Source of the DNA: Candidatus Latescibacterota bacterium
GTDB taxonomy: Bacteria; Latescibacterota; UBA2968; GCA-2709665
Length of the DNA stretch: 29,667 bases
NCBI GenBank assembly: GCA_012271065.1
Contig: JAAXHE010000117.1
Span: 1 to 29,667, forward strand
Direction: 5' to 3'
Each line of letters starts with the position of its first letter. The stretch's first letter is position 1. Made by a program: the position numbers and the translations under genes. The notes under the pieces are model-generated. The model worked only from the letters and a program-made list of their open reading frames with translations, was not told the DNA's origin and searched no databases. This document shows, piece after piece, positions 1-7,183 of this stretch.

Positions 1-403
1 CCCGTTTTCGGAGCGGACTCAATATTAAGATACAATATTCACCCAATATCCGCAACTTTTTCCAGCAGGATCCGGATTCTCCCCACGGGTGCCAAATTGG
101 ACGAGGGTTGCTGCTATTCATCGGCCCTCAGTGTTGCCGTGTTCCTCTGTCCGGGAGATCGGGGTTGTGCCCCGAGATCACTTCGTGTTGCATCCGGGTC
201 GGCGGCGAGCGGTTTGTGTAACAACGGGATTGGTGGAAGACCGAGGATCTGTACGATCCTGGTCAGCCTCGGAGGTGACGTCGATTGCGATGTCCCAGTC
301 CATTCGCAAAAGCGGACTGCATATGCACCTGTCCGGTCCGCCATTCACTCGCTACAGGAATGAGATTCTTAAAATACTGATTATAAATGTGTTAATGGAT
401 ATT
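1..403. other. Gene-free stretch
   Basis: No open frame here resembles a protein: the longer ones run into the tRNA-Ser sequence or are antisense to each other. A 10-bp palindrome (TGCATATGCA, 318-327) lies inside a longer inverted repeat, GCGGAC at 312-317 and GTCCGC at 336-341. The stretch is downstream of the minus-strand tRNA-Ser, so it may contain its 3' processing or termination region, but I see no hairpin followed by a T-run. Confidence 0.4.
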
Positions 404-494
<91 letters not shown>

Positions 495-550
495 GCTCTA
501 GTGGAGGACACGCCGCAAACCGGTTCGCGACGCCGACTTCCGGCGCCGCG

Positions 551-1027
551 TTACGCGTCTTTCCGGCGCAAATCTTGAAAGAACCGTTTCAGAATCTCCG
601 AACAGGGTTCTTTGAGGACGGATCGACGAACGTCGATCCGGTGGTTAAGCCTCTCATCATCGACAACATTACGCAGTGAACCGCACGCCCCCGTTTTCGG
701 ATCGTCCGCCCCGAACACCAGGCGGGACACCCGAGCCAGCACGAGCGCACCCGCGCACATCGCGCACGGTTCCAGCGTGACGTAGACGACGCAGTCGGTC
801 AGCCACTTCATTCCGGTGCGCGACGTCGCGGACCGGATGGCCAGCATCTCCGCGTGCGCCGTGGGATCGTTGTCCCTCAGAATGCGGTTCTGCCCCCGTC
901 CCACCACCTCGCCGTTCCGCAGAATCACGGCGCCGACCGGCACCTCGCCGGCATCGCCGGCGGCGCGCGCCTCGGCAAGCGCCATTTCCATTCCGGCTTC
1001 GTCCGCGTCGGTCAATTCACGCACCAT
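551..1027 (-). CDS. tadA: tRNA-specific adenosine deaminase TadA
   Basis: Zinc-dependent deaminase that converts adenosine 34 to inosine in the wobble position of tRNA-Arg(ACG). In the 158-residue product the zinc site is complete: H58 and the catalytic E60 in the HAE motif, and C88 and C91 in PCAMC. The length matches the family. The open frame continues upstream to about 1387, but that extension overlaps the neighbouring hydrolase gene and is not TadA-like, so I start at the ATG whose product begins MVRELTD; a GGGGA lies about 12 nt before it. Between the hydrolase stop and this start are 158 nt with no gene. The tRNA-Ser gene follows on the same strand. The family assignment is secure; the exact start is less so. 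Confidence 0.93.
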   Translation of the reverse strand: MVRELTDADEAGMEMALAEARAAGDAGEVPVGAVILRNGEVVGRGQNRILRDNDPTAHAEMLAIRSATSRTGMKWLTDCVVYVTLEPCAMCAGALVLARVSRLVFGADDPKTGACGSLRNVVDDERLNHRIDVRRSVLKEPCSEILKRFFQDLRRKDA

Positions 1028-1185
1028 CCGGGCGGAAAATCCCCTACAGAATATCCACTGAAGAGCCAGATCAAAATACCGGATTCCGGTCTCGGCGTCA
1101 ACCGTTTTCAGCAGGATCGGGGTCTCAAGGGACCGGTGGATTCGGACCTGAAAATCCGGCGGAATTCCAGCGTACGACACGCTCC

Positions 1186-2496
1186 TCAGCGGCGGCGGCC
1201 GAGCCTGGCGATGAAGAAGGGGATCAGCATTTCCCGCTCGTGCAGCCCTCCGTGCCGGCCGCCCGCGATATCGGACGGAACGGCGTCGTCCCTGTATGCG
1301 TGGAACAGCGTGGCGCTGCCGCGCATCAGCGCAAGCACGTCGCCGATCCGGCCTGAGAGTCCTGGCGCACGCGGTCCGTTTCCCCACAGGCCGTCGGCGA
1401 GAGCCGTTTCGGTTTCAACGACGAACGCGGCGCCCGCCAGCCCGGATTCAAGGGCGGACATGACATCCGTCACGGCGCCGTCACGCGCGTGAAAATACGC
1501 CGACCGCGCCGTGCCCGTCGGCGGCGCCGCGAGCCGGTGGTCGAGCCCGCGCAGCGCCGCGACCGGTACGATATCCGCCTCGTCAACCTGAATATGCCCG
1601 TGGTCGGCGAGGAGCATGAACGCGGCGCTCACGTCGTGACTTTCGAGGGGCGAAAGCAACTCTCGTTCAATCGCGTAGCCCAGACTGTGGATCTCTCCCT
1701 CCGGTTCTTCGCCCCTGGTGCCGTATTTGTGCTGGATCGTGTCCATCGTGTCCGTATACAGCCAGATACACGATGGGCGTCCCGGATCCGAGGTCAACAT
1801 GGTTCGAACCTGGATGAACAGGTCCGATGCGTTCACGAACGGAATCACGTCGGTAGCGCCGTCGTACAACATCTCGGACAGGCCGCTGTGCGCCAGCGAC
1901 CGGTGAATCATGCAATAGGACGAAACCCCCGCCGCCGTCAACAGGCTGTGTACCGTGGGCACGCCCAGCAGCGTCCTGGCGTCGCCGCTGTTCAGCAGCA
2001 TCCGCCCGAACCGTTCGTCGGCCTCGGGGCTCAACCGGATCATATTCGCCACGTATCCACGGTCCGGCATGTACATCCGGTAGCCGGCGACGCCGTGTCC
2101 GGCCGGCGGCAGCCCCGTGTGAAACGACGAAAGCGCCGCCGCGGTCGTCGACGGGAATACCGACGTGAGCGGCACGAATCGCCCGCGTTCAGCCAGCGCA
2201 TGGAAGCCGGGTACCGTACCGGAGTCCATCGCCTGCGTCAACGTCAGGTAGCCCAACGCGTCCACCAGCGCGACGACCAGCTTCTCCGCGCCGACGAGTT
2301 CGCCGCCCACGACCTCTTCCGCCAGCCCCGGCGACCGAATCCCGCCGACGCCGAAATGCCGCAAAACGGTGGGCGCCACGTTCGCCAGGCTGTACCCGTC
2401 GTACGCCGGCCACACGAACTCATCCGGCAACGTCGCTTTTGCGATATTGCCAGGCTGCCGCAGTCGCTTCAGAATCCCCTGTGAAATCGGGTTCAT
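1186..2496 (-). CDS. Alkaline phosphatase superfamily phosphodiesterase/pyrophosphatase
   Basis: A 436-residue protein of the type I phosphodiesterase/nucleotide pyrophosphatase group. The metal and nucleophile pattern of the superfamily is present in order: D79 in VALVDALGY, the probable Thr nucleophile in FPSTT (about 117-118), D249 with H256 in YTDTMDTIQH, D298-H299 in LLADHGH, and a late His in GGRHGG (about 415). There is no signal peptide or membrane segment, so it is probably cytoplasmic. The substrate cannot be told from sequence; relatives hydrolyse phosphodiesters, pyrophosphates or phosphonates. It is first in a minus-strand group with tadA and tRNA-Ser, and has its own promoter at 2542-2570. 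Confidence 0.82.
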   Translation of the reverse strand: MNPISQGILKRLRQPGNIAKATLPDEFVWPAYDGYSLANVAPTVLRHFGVGGIRSPGLAEEVVGGELVGAEKLVVALVDALGYLTLTQAMDSGTVPGFHALAERGRFVPLTSVFPSTTAAALSSFHTGLPPAGHGVAGYRMYMPDRGYVANMIRLSPEADERFGRMLLNSGDARTLLGVPTVHSLLTAAGVSSYCMIHRSLAHSGLSEMLYDGATDVIPFVNASDLFIQVRTMLTSDPGRPSCIWLYTDTMDTIQHKYGTRGEEPEGEIHSLGYAIERELLSPLESHDVSAAFMLLADHGHIQVDEADIVPVAALRGLDHRLAAPPTGTARSAYFHARDGAVTDVMSALESGLAGAAFVVETETALADGLWGNGPRAPGLSGRIGDVLALMRGSATLFHAYRDDAVPSDIAGGRHGGLHEREMLIPFFIARLGRRR

Positions 2497-2541
2497 TCCA
2501 CATCCGGTCGATAGGGTTCGCCTGGATCAGGTCAGGGCACC

Positions 2542-2570
2542 AAGTTAGACGGCGCCTGACATCATGTCAA
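2542..2570 (-). promoter_or_regulatory. Promoter of the hydrolase gene, with palindrome over the -35
   Basis: On the minus strand TTGACA (2570-2565), a 17-nt spacer and TAACTT (2547-2542) form a near-consensus housekeeping promoter about 45 nt upstream of the ATG at 2496. A 13-bp palindrome, TGACATCATGTCA at 2557-2569, covers the -35 box and is a plausible operator. Confidence 0.7.
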
Positions 2571-2673
2571 GGCCGAATCCCCGCACACAGACCCCAACCG
2601 CACACCCTGCGATTATACGCGAGAATCGCCCTCTTTGCCGTGTCGGCGGTGGCCGCAGAAACTGATTTTGTGC

Positions 2674-2702
2674 TTGACACCAAAGGCGCCTTGTGGTAAT
2701 TT
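2674..2702 (+). promoter_or_regulatory. Promoter of tRNA-Asn
   Basis: TTGACA (2674-2679), 17-nt spacer and TAATTT (2697-2702), preceded by TGG. It ends 24 nt before the mature tRNA-Asn 5' end, a typical distance for a tRNA promoter. Confidence 0.78.
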
Positions 2703-2726
2703 CATCCCGCTTCAGAATGCCAGGGT

Positions 2727-2802
2727 TCCGGCGTAGCTCAGCTGGCAGAGCGGGTGGCTGTTAACCACTAGGTCGTAGGTTCGAGTCCTACCGCCGGAGC
2801 CA
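2727..2802 (+). tRNA. tRNA-Asn(GTT)
   Basis: A 76-nt cloverleaf. The acceptor stem TCCGGCG/CGCCGGA is followed by discriminator G and an encoded CCA. The D arm contains GCTCAGCTGGCAGAGC, the anticodon loop is CTGTTAA (anticodon GTT), and the T arm is GTAGG-TTCGAGT-CCTAC. It has its own consensus promoter immediately upstream. Confidence 0.97.
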
Positions 2803-2832
2803 TTTTTCGACCGTCATCGCATACGACTGAAT

Positions 2833-2867
2833 GACGCCCCGAAGGACGCATCCTCCGGGGCCTCGTC
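2833..2867 (+). other. Hairpin downstream of tRNA-Asn
   Basis: CCCCGAAGGA (2837-2846) pairs with TCCTCCGGGG (2851-2860) with one mismatch around a CGCA tetraloop. The stem can be extended by GACG/CGTC across a 3-nt bulge. No T-run follows, so it is not a clear intrinsic terminator. It lies about 100 nt ahead of the DUF1801 gene and could be a transcript end, a processing signal or leader structure. Confidence 0.4.
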
Positions 2868-2968
2868 GTATCAGAAGCCAAACGAAGGCCGGGACCGAAA
2901 ACCCGCAAGGACGTAGCTGTAACCGGGTATTTCAAATCGGCCCGGAACCGCGGACTGGGGGGAACGCC

Positions 2969-3433
2969 ATGGATGCCGGGACGACCGGGAAGGCGCCCGA
3001 GACTGCAAGGAAGACCGGGGCAAAGCCGGTACTCCTCTCGGGAGGCAATCCACAGATCGCGAAGGCCGACGGCGACGCCCCCGTGCAAGCGTACATCGCG
3101 GCCATGCCGGGCTGGAAGCGCGACGTCGGACGGCGCCTCGACGACCTCATCGTTCGCACGGTACCAGACGTGCGTAAGGCCGTGAGGTGGAACTCGCCGT
3201 GGTATGGCATCGAGGGCCGGGGCTGGTTCGCGAGTTACCACGTCTTCACCCGTTACGTCAAGGTGACTTTCCTCAACGGCGCGTCGCTGCGACCCGTCCC
3301 TCCCGGCTCGGGCAAAGACAGGGACACGCGCTGGGTGGACGTCTACGAAGGCGAACTCGACGAGGCGCAGATGACAGCGTGGGTCCGCCAGGCGGCCGCC
3401 CTGCCCGGCTGGCGCGGGTTCGACACGCTATGA
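2969..3433 (+). CDS. DUF1801 (YdhG-like) domain protein
   Basis: A 154-residue soluble protein. The core matches the DUF1801 fold: a helical N-terminal half (IAAMPGWKRDVGRRLDDLI), the conserved stretch VRKAVRWNSPWYG, and the strand-rich YVKVTFLNG region followed by LRPVPPG. The biochemical role of the family is unknown. The frame is open upstream to 2831, but the ATG at 2969 has a strong GGGGGGAA ribosome site and the first 30 residues are already low-complexity Ala/Gly/Lys linker, so I take this start. The helix-hairpin-helix lipoprotein gene begins 28 nt after its stop and may be in the same transcript. Confidence 0.72.
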   Translation: MDAGTTGKAPETARKTGAKPVLLSGGNPQIAKADGDAPVQAYIAAMPGWKRDVGRRLDDLIVRTVPDVRKAVRWNSPWYGIEGRGWFASYHVFTRYVKVTFLNGASLRPVPPGSGKDRDTRWVDVYEGELDEAQMTAWVRQAAALPGWRGFDTL

Positions 3434-3461
3434 AGTTGAATTCGAAACTAAAGAGGAGAAT

Positions 3462-4163
3462 ATGGCAAACATCGCGGAAAAACGAGCGTTAACCCGCCTG
3501 GCTGTGGGCTTCCTGGGACTCGCGCTGGTGTGGAGCTGCGCTGATACGGAAGTGAATGAACCGCCCAGACCCGAAGACGCTCCAGCGCAAGGCGCGAGCG
3601 GCCCCGTGGTTGTCAACCCGAATCTTGCTGTAGGCGATGAACTCGGCGCACTCCCGGGGATGAGCCAGGAACTCGCCGACGCGATTCAGCAGCAGCGCCC
3701 GTTCCTGAATATGGAAGCGCTGCACGCGATGGTCAAACAGCACCTGAGCCGGGAGGAAGCGGAGAAACTCTACGTGCAGATGTTCGTTCCGATCAACCTG
3801 AACAGTGCCAGCAACGAGGAGATGCTCCTGGTGCCGGGCGTGGGAGAACGGATCGCCCACGAGTTCGAGGAGTACCGTCCCTATACGGCCATCGCCCAGT
3901 GGGAGCGCGAGATGGGCAAATATCTGGACGACGCCGAGGTGGATCGCATGGGGCGATTCGTCTTTGTGCCCATCGACCTGAATACGGCCACCGAAGCCGA
4001 AATCCTCGCCATCCCAGGCGTGGGCAAACGCATGGCGCACGAGTTCGAGGAGTATCGTCCCTATTCGAACATCGAGCAGTTCCGCCGCGAAATCGGCAAG
4101 TACGTGGACGATCGCGAGGTCGCGCGCCTGGAACGGTACGTGGAGATTCGACGTCAGAAGTAA
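3462..4163 (+). CDS. Lipoprotein with three ComEA-like helix-hairpin-helix repeats
   Basis: A 233-residue protein preceded by AAGAGGAG 3 nt before the ATG. The N-terminus has basic residues, a hydrophobic stretch (AVGFLGLALVWS) and a Cys at about 26 in a lipobox-like VWSC, suggesting an exported, lipid-anchored protein. An acidic, Pro-rich linker follows. Three repeats of about 60 residues come next, each with a helix-hairpin-helix signature: a diverged copy (LGALPGMSQELADAI), then two nearly identical ones containing LVPGVGERIAHEFEEYRPY and AIPGVGKRMAHEFEEYRPY. Such motifs bind DNA backbone in ComEA and related proteins, so a DNA-handling role at the cell surface is possible but inferred only. 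No other competence genes are nearby. A hairpin terminator follows. Confidence 0.78.
   Translation: MANIAEKRALTRLAVGFLGLALVWSCADTEVNEPPRPEDAPAQGASGPVVVNPNLAVGDELGALPGMSQELADAIQQQRPFLNMEALHAMVKQHLSREEAEKLYVQMFVPINLNSASNEEMLLVPGVGERIAHEFEEYRPYTAIAQWEREMGKYLDDAEVDRMGRFVFVPIDLNTATEAEILAIPGVGKRMAHEFEEYRPYSNIEQFRREIGKYVDDREVARLERYVEIRRQK
3785..4144 (+). repeat. 180-bp tandem duplication inside the HhH lipoprotein gene
   Basis: The two last repeats of the gene are offset by exactly 180 nt (60 codons), for example CACGAGTTCGAGGAGTA at 3858 and again at 4038, and both continue into CGTCCCTAT. Differences between the copies fall mainly at third positions and a few substituted codons. A third, much more diverged unit precedes them from about 3605. 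Confidence 0.75.
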
Positions 4164-4203
4164 AGACGATCGGCAGCGGCTTCCCGACCGCTCATCTGAT
4201 AGA

Positions 4204-4240
4204 AAGCCCCCGTGGGAATCTTCCCGGCGGGGGCTTGTTG
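4204..4240 (+). terminator. Rho-independent-type terminator after the HhH lipoprotein
   Basis: AAGCCCCCG (4204-4212) pairs with CGGGGGCTT (4228-4236), with an inner GGGAA/TTCCC stem. It is followed by TTGTTGTATT, a moderately T-rich tail. It lies about 40 nt after the stop codon. Confidence 0.72.
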
Positions 4241-4366
4241 TATTGGGTTATCATATCGATGGGTTCTACGCGACTCCATATTTAAGCCAGCTATCCGTTT
4301 GACATGTCTAGGCGCCGGAATTGTGTTTTCGCTGCGACGCTGAATCCAACTGACGACAGAAATGCC

Positions 4367-4693
4367 CTACCCCTGTAGCAGACGCCGCTGCAGCAGCGTC
4401 TGCATATCACGCCGCCCGTCTGCGATGACGAGCACGTATACTGTATCGCCTGCCACCAGATAGATGATGCGGTATGGCTTGAAGAAAACTTCACGGTACT
4501 CCCGCACCCCGATGTCAAGCAACTCCCCCGGGTAACTTCCACGCTGCGGATGTTCGGAAAGGCTTTGAAAAACACTCTCGATCCGATCCAGCACGTATTC
4601 CGCGTTGGCCGGCGAGTCATGTCGGCAGATATAGTCGTAAATCTCTTCAAGGTCGCTGGCGGCTGCGGCGGTCAGTTCAACTTTAAAGGACAT
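4367..4693 (-). CDS. RelE/ParE-family toxin
   Basis: A 108-residue protein of the ParE/RelE toxin superfamily: N-terminal helix hairpin with LTAAAASDLEEIYDYI, then the conserved core YREVFFKPYRIIYLV and the C-terminal strand VYVLVIADGRRD. ParE-type members poison DNA gyrase and RelE-type members cleave ribosome-bound mRNA. The sequence looks closer to ParE, with no obvious RelE catalytic pattern, but I would not fix the target. Its ATG shares one base with the antitoxin stop (TGATG), so the two are translationally coupled with the antitoxin first. Confidence 0.87.
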   Translation of the reverse strand: MSFKVELTAAAASDLEEIYDYICRHDSPANAEYVLDRIESVFQSLSEHPQRGSYPGELLDIGVREYREVFFKPYRIIYLVAGDTVYVLVIADGRRDMQTLLQRRLLQG

Positions 4694-4968
4694 CAGCGAT
4701 TCCGTGTCCGCTCCCGGAGCCGCGTAACCACGTCCGCCGCGGATTCGACCTGACCGGCCTCGATCTGGCGAGTGCCCAAAGCGAGCATCTTGAGCAGCGC
4801 CATCGTCTCCTGCGTCCGCTCAAAGCTGGCAATATCCTGTAGCACCACCTTGGCTTCGCCATTTTGGGTGATTACCAAGGGCTCTCCACGGTCGCCGAGC
4901 GTGCGTACGATCTCCGAGGCATGGGCCTTGAGGTAGCTGATTGGCTTGATCCGGCTGGACAGTTTCAT
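4693..4968 (-). CDS. Phd/YefM-family antitoxin
   Basis: A 91-residue antitoxin. The N-terminal DNA-binding domain shows the Phd/YefM pattern: ISYLKAHASEIVRTL, then GEPLVITQNGEAKVVLQD. The C-terminal helical region would wrap the toxin. I chose the ATG with an AAGGGGGG ribosome site 5 nt upstream rather than the longer frame to 5064, which runs through the promoter. Antitoxins of this family usually repress their own promoter, located here at 4990-5018. Upstream of the ParE-like toxin in the same operon. Confidence 0.88.
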   Translation of the reverse strand: MKLSSRIKPISYLKAHASEIVRTLGDRGEPLVITQNGEAKVVLQDIASFERTQETMALLKMLALGTRQIEAGQVESAADVVTRLRERTRNR

Positions 4969-4989
4969 GAATACCCCCCTTCCTGTCCA

Positions 4990-5018
4990 AATATAGTCCA
5001 TAAACCGGTCCGATGCAA
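4990..5018 (-). promoter_or_regulatory. Promoter of the Phd-ParE toxin-antitoxin operon
   Basis: On the minus strand TTGCAT (5018-5013), a 17-nt spacer and TATATT (4995-4990). The predicted transcript start, near 4983, is about 15 nt before the antitoxin ATG, leaving just enough leader for the AAGGGGGG site. Confidence 0.7.
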
Positions 5019-5144
5019 GCGCCGATTTCGCTGTTCGCCGTTGAGTCGAAACCTGCCGTGTCACTCCGATACCCTCTCCGATGTGCCAACTGCGCTGCCA
5101 CCCGGTATTGCTGCTGATTTTCTACTGCAAATTGCACTTCGAGA

Positions 5145-5185
5145 TTGACCTGGTCCCGTTGAAGTCATATATAATGAGTACTCAT
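5145..5185 (+). promoter_or_regulatory. Promoter of the antiporter gene with a 12-bp palindrome at the start site
   Basis: TTGACC (5145-5150), 17-nt spacer, TATATA (5168-5173); TATAAT (5170-5175) is also available at 19 nt. A perfect palindrome, ATGAGTACTCAT at 5174-5185, overlaps the end of the -10 and the expected transcript start, the usual place for a repressor operator. Confidence 0.68.
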
Positions 5186-5288
5186 ACTCAATTCGAACAA
5201 CGTCTGCGTACGAACCCACCGGATGCGTGGGTGGCCGACCCATGCCCTGGCCGCGGGTTCCGATGATTTTTCGTGGAGGCCGGAGCGC

Positions 5289-6947
5289 GTGCATGAATTC
5301 GATTTTCTCGGGGATCTGATCATCATACTGGGTTCGGCGGTCCTGGTCGCAACGGTACTGCGCCGCGCGGGCATTCCGCCGATCGCCGGTCTGATTCTGG
5401 CCGGCATGCTGGCCGGACCCACGGCGCTCGGACTCGTGGACGACACGCATCAGGTCGAGATCATGGCCGAGGTCGGGATCGTGCTCCTGCTCTTCGGCAT
5501 CGGCCTGGAGCTCTCGCTCAGCCATATGCGGCGGCTGTGGCATGCCATCCTGCTGGGCGGCGGCATCCAGGTGAGCGCCACGATCCTTTGCACCGCGCTG
5601 GCGGCACTCTGGTTCGGAATGACGCCCGGGCCCGCGGTGTTTCTGGGTTTCATCGTCGCGGTATCCAGCACGGCCATTGTGCTGCGCGGACTTTCAGCAC
5701 GTGGTGAACTGGATGCGCCGCACGGCCGCCTGGCCGTCGGGATACTCATCTTCCAGGACCTGTGTGTGGTTCCGATGATCCTGGCGGTTCCATTTCTGGC
5801 GGGTCAGGACGGTACCACGTGGGAAATCGCGGTCGCGGCCGCCACGGGCCTCGCCATTCTGGCGGGCGTGCTTGTTGCCGCCAATCGAACCGTGCCCTAC
5901 ATTCTCGCATTCGTTGCCAGATCGCGAGAAAGAGAGCTGTTCGTACTCACGGTGTTTCTCGTGTGTTTCGGCATTGCCTGGGTCCTGTCGATGGCAGGAA
6001 TATCGCTGGCGCTGGGCGCGTTCCTCGCGGGCCTTGTCGTCGCCGGCAGCGAGTTTCGTCACCAGGCGATGTCTGACCTGATTCCCGTACGCGAAGCCTT
6101 CGCCAGCCTCTTCTTCGTGTCCGTGGGCATGCTGCTGGATGTTTCGGATGTACTTGCGCACCTGCTACCGACGCTTGGTCTGTGCGGCCTGATTCTGGTT
6201 GGCAAGTTCGTCATCGTATTCGTGATGGGCCTGATCCTCCGGCTTCCGCTCCGCGTCGCAATTCAGTCCGCGGCGACTCTGTGTCAGATCGGCGAGTTCT
6301 CGTTCGTTCTGCTGAACGCGGCCTCGGGGACGGGCCTTCTCGATGCCGGACTGTCCCACAACCTCCTCCTGTCGATCATCCTGTCCATGCTGCTCACACC
6401 TATCGCGATTGCTTTCGCCCCACACCTGGCGCTGGGGGTCACCCGTATTCCGTGGCTCAACCGGATTCTGGACGCCGAGCCTCCCGGAATCGACACGCGC
6501 GAACCGCACAGCGAACACGTAATCGTCGCCGGATACGGCAGGGCGGGCCGGGAGGTCTGCCACGCGGCCCGGGACGCGGGATTCGCCTGCGTCGCGGTTG
6601 ACGTCAACGTGGACAACGTCCGCAAGGCGCATGCAGCGGGAGACCTGGCGGTGTACGGCGACGTCACCCAGACGGAAGTCCTCGAAGAACTCGGATGCGG
6701 TGATGCGCGTCTGGTTGTGGTGACGATCAACGACACCCGGGCGACCGAGGTCGCCGTCCGCGCGATTCGGCGCGCGGCTCCGGACACCCCCATCATCGCG
6801 CGCACCCTGTACGACATGGACGAAAGCTCACTGCGTGCCGCAGGCGCCACCCGCGTCATCACGGCCGAAGCGACCACCAGCGACGTCGTCGTCGACACCT
6901 GCCTCACGGAACTGGGATCGGAAGACGCGGACGGACCTGCCCCCTGA
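5289..6947 (+). CDS. Kef-type monovalent cation/proton antiporter (CPA2) with RCK_N domain
   Basis: A 552-residue inner-membrane antiporter of the CPA2 family. The first ~390 residues form about 12 hydrophobic segments, with family features such as SSTAIVLRGLSARGE followed by GILIFQDLCVVPM. From about residue 408 comes a cytoplasmic RCK_N/TrkA-N Rossmann domain with GYGRAG for nucleotide binding and an acidic VDVNVDN strand end. There is no RCK_C domain after it. I prefer the GTG at 5289: GGAGG lies 9 nt upstream and the product begins MHEFDFLGDLIIILG, as is usual for the family. The ATG at 5223 adds 22 residues and lacks a ribosome site. K+ is the likely substrate, but Na+ cannot be excluded. 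Promoter at 5145. Confidence 0.87.
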   Translation: MHEFDFLGDLIIILGSAVLVATVLRRAGIPPIAGLILAGMLAGPTALGLVDDTHQVEIMAEVGIVLLLFGIGLELSLSHMRRLWHAILLGGGIQVSATILCTALAALWFGMTPGPAVFLGFIVAVSSTAIVLRGLSARGELDAPHGRLAVGILIFQDLCVVPMILAVPFLAGQDGTTWEIAVAAATGLAILAGVLVAANRTVPYILAFVARSRERELFVLTVFLVCFGIAWVLSMAGISLALGAFLAGLVVAGSEFRHQAMSDLIPVREAFASLFFVSVGMLLDVSDVLAHLLPTLGLCGLILVGKFVIVFVMGLILRLPLRVAIQSAATLCQIGEFSFVLLNAASGTGLLDAGLSHNLLLSIILSMLLTPIAIAFAPHLALGVTRIPWLNRILDAEPPGIDTREPHSEHVIVAGYGRAGREVCHAARDAGFACVAVDVNVDNVRKAHAAGDLAVYGDVTQTEVLEELGCGDARLVVVTINDTRATEVAVRAIRRAAPDTPIIARTLYDMDESSLRAAGATRVITAEATTSDVVVDTCLTELGSEDADGPAP

Positions 6948-6948
6948 C

Positions 6949-6968
6949 CCCCTTCCTGAAGAAAGGGG
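6949..6968 (+). terminator. Possible weak terminator hairpin after the antiporter gene
   Basis: CCCCTTCC and GAAAGGGG form a stem with one mismatch around TGAA, starting 1 nt after the stop codon. No T-run follows, so termination activity is doubtful. The rest of the gap to the convergent permease gene (to 7183) has no supported gene; GCTGGT (7150-7155) and ACCGGC (7162-7167) could form a weak hairpin at the permease transcript end. Confidence 0.3.
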
Positions 6969-7183
6969 AACGGTGATTGGACTAAGTCGGCGAGGCCGCG
7001 AATGCGAAGGACGGGCCGATCATCGTTGGCTCAACCAGGACATGGACCTTACCGAAACCGAACCGGGCCGACTCAAGGTCGATATCTTAACGTTCAAGGT
7101 TTAGCCGGAGACGGTTCCGAGCCCGTATCGCGAGAAGAAGAGAACGAGGGCTGGTCGGAACACCGGCTTTATCCTACTCCCTT

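Noticed and set aside
1489..2484. Open frame of 331 codons on the plus strand opposite the hydrolase gene
   Set aside because: It is antisense to a gene with clear family motifs and is Arg/Gln-rich, as expected of a GC-rich antisense frame.
2868..2950. Resemblance to a c-di-GMP (GEMM) riboswitch between tRNA-Asn and the DUF1801 gene
   Set aside because: Fragments such as GGGAC and GTAACCGGG recall the motif, but the paired regions and conserved bases do not line up.
3785..4144. CRISPR-like repetition
   Set aside because: The repeats are 180-bp in-frame duplications of a coding domain, without spacers.
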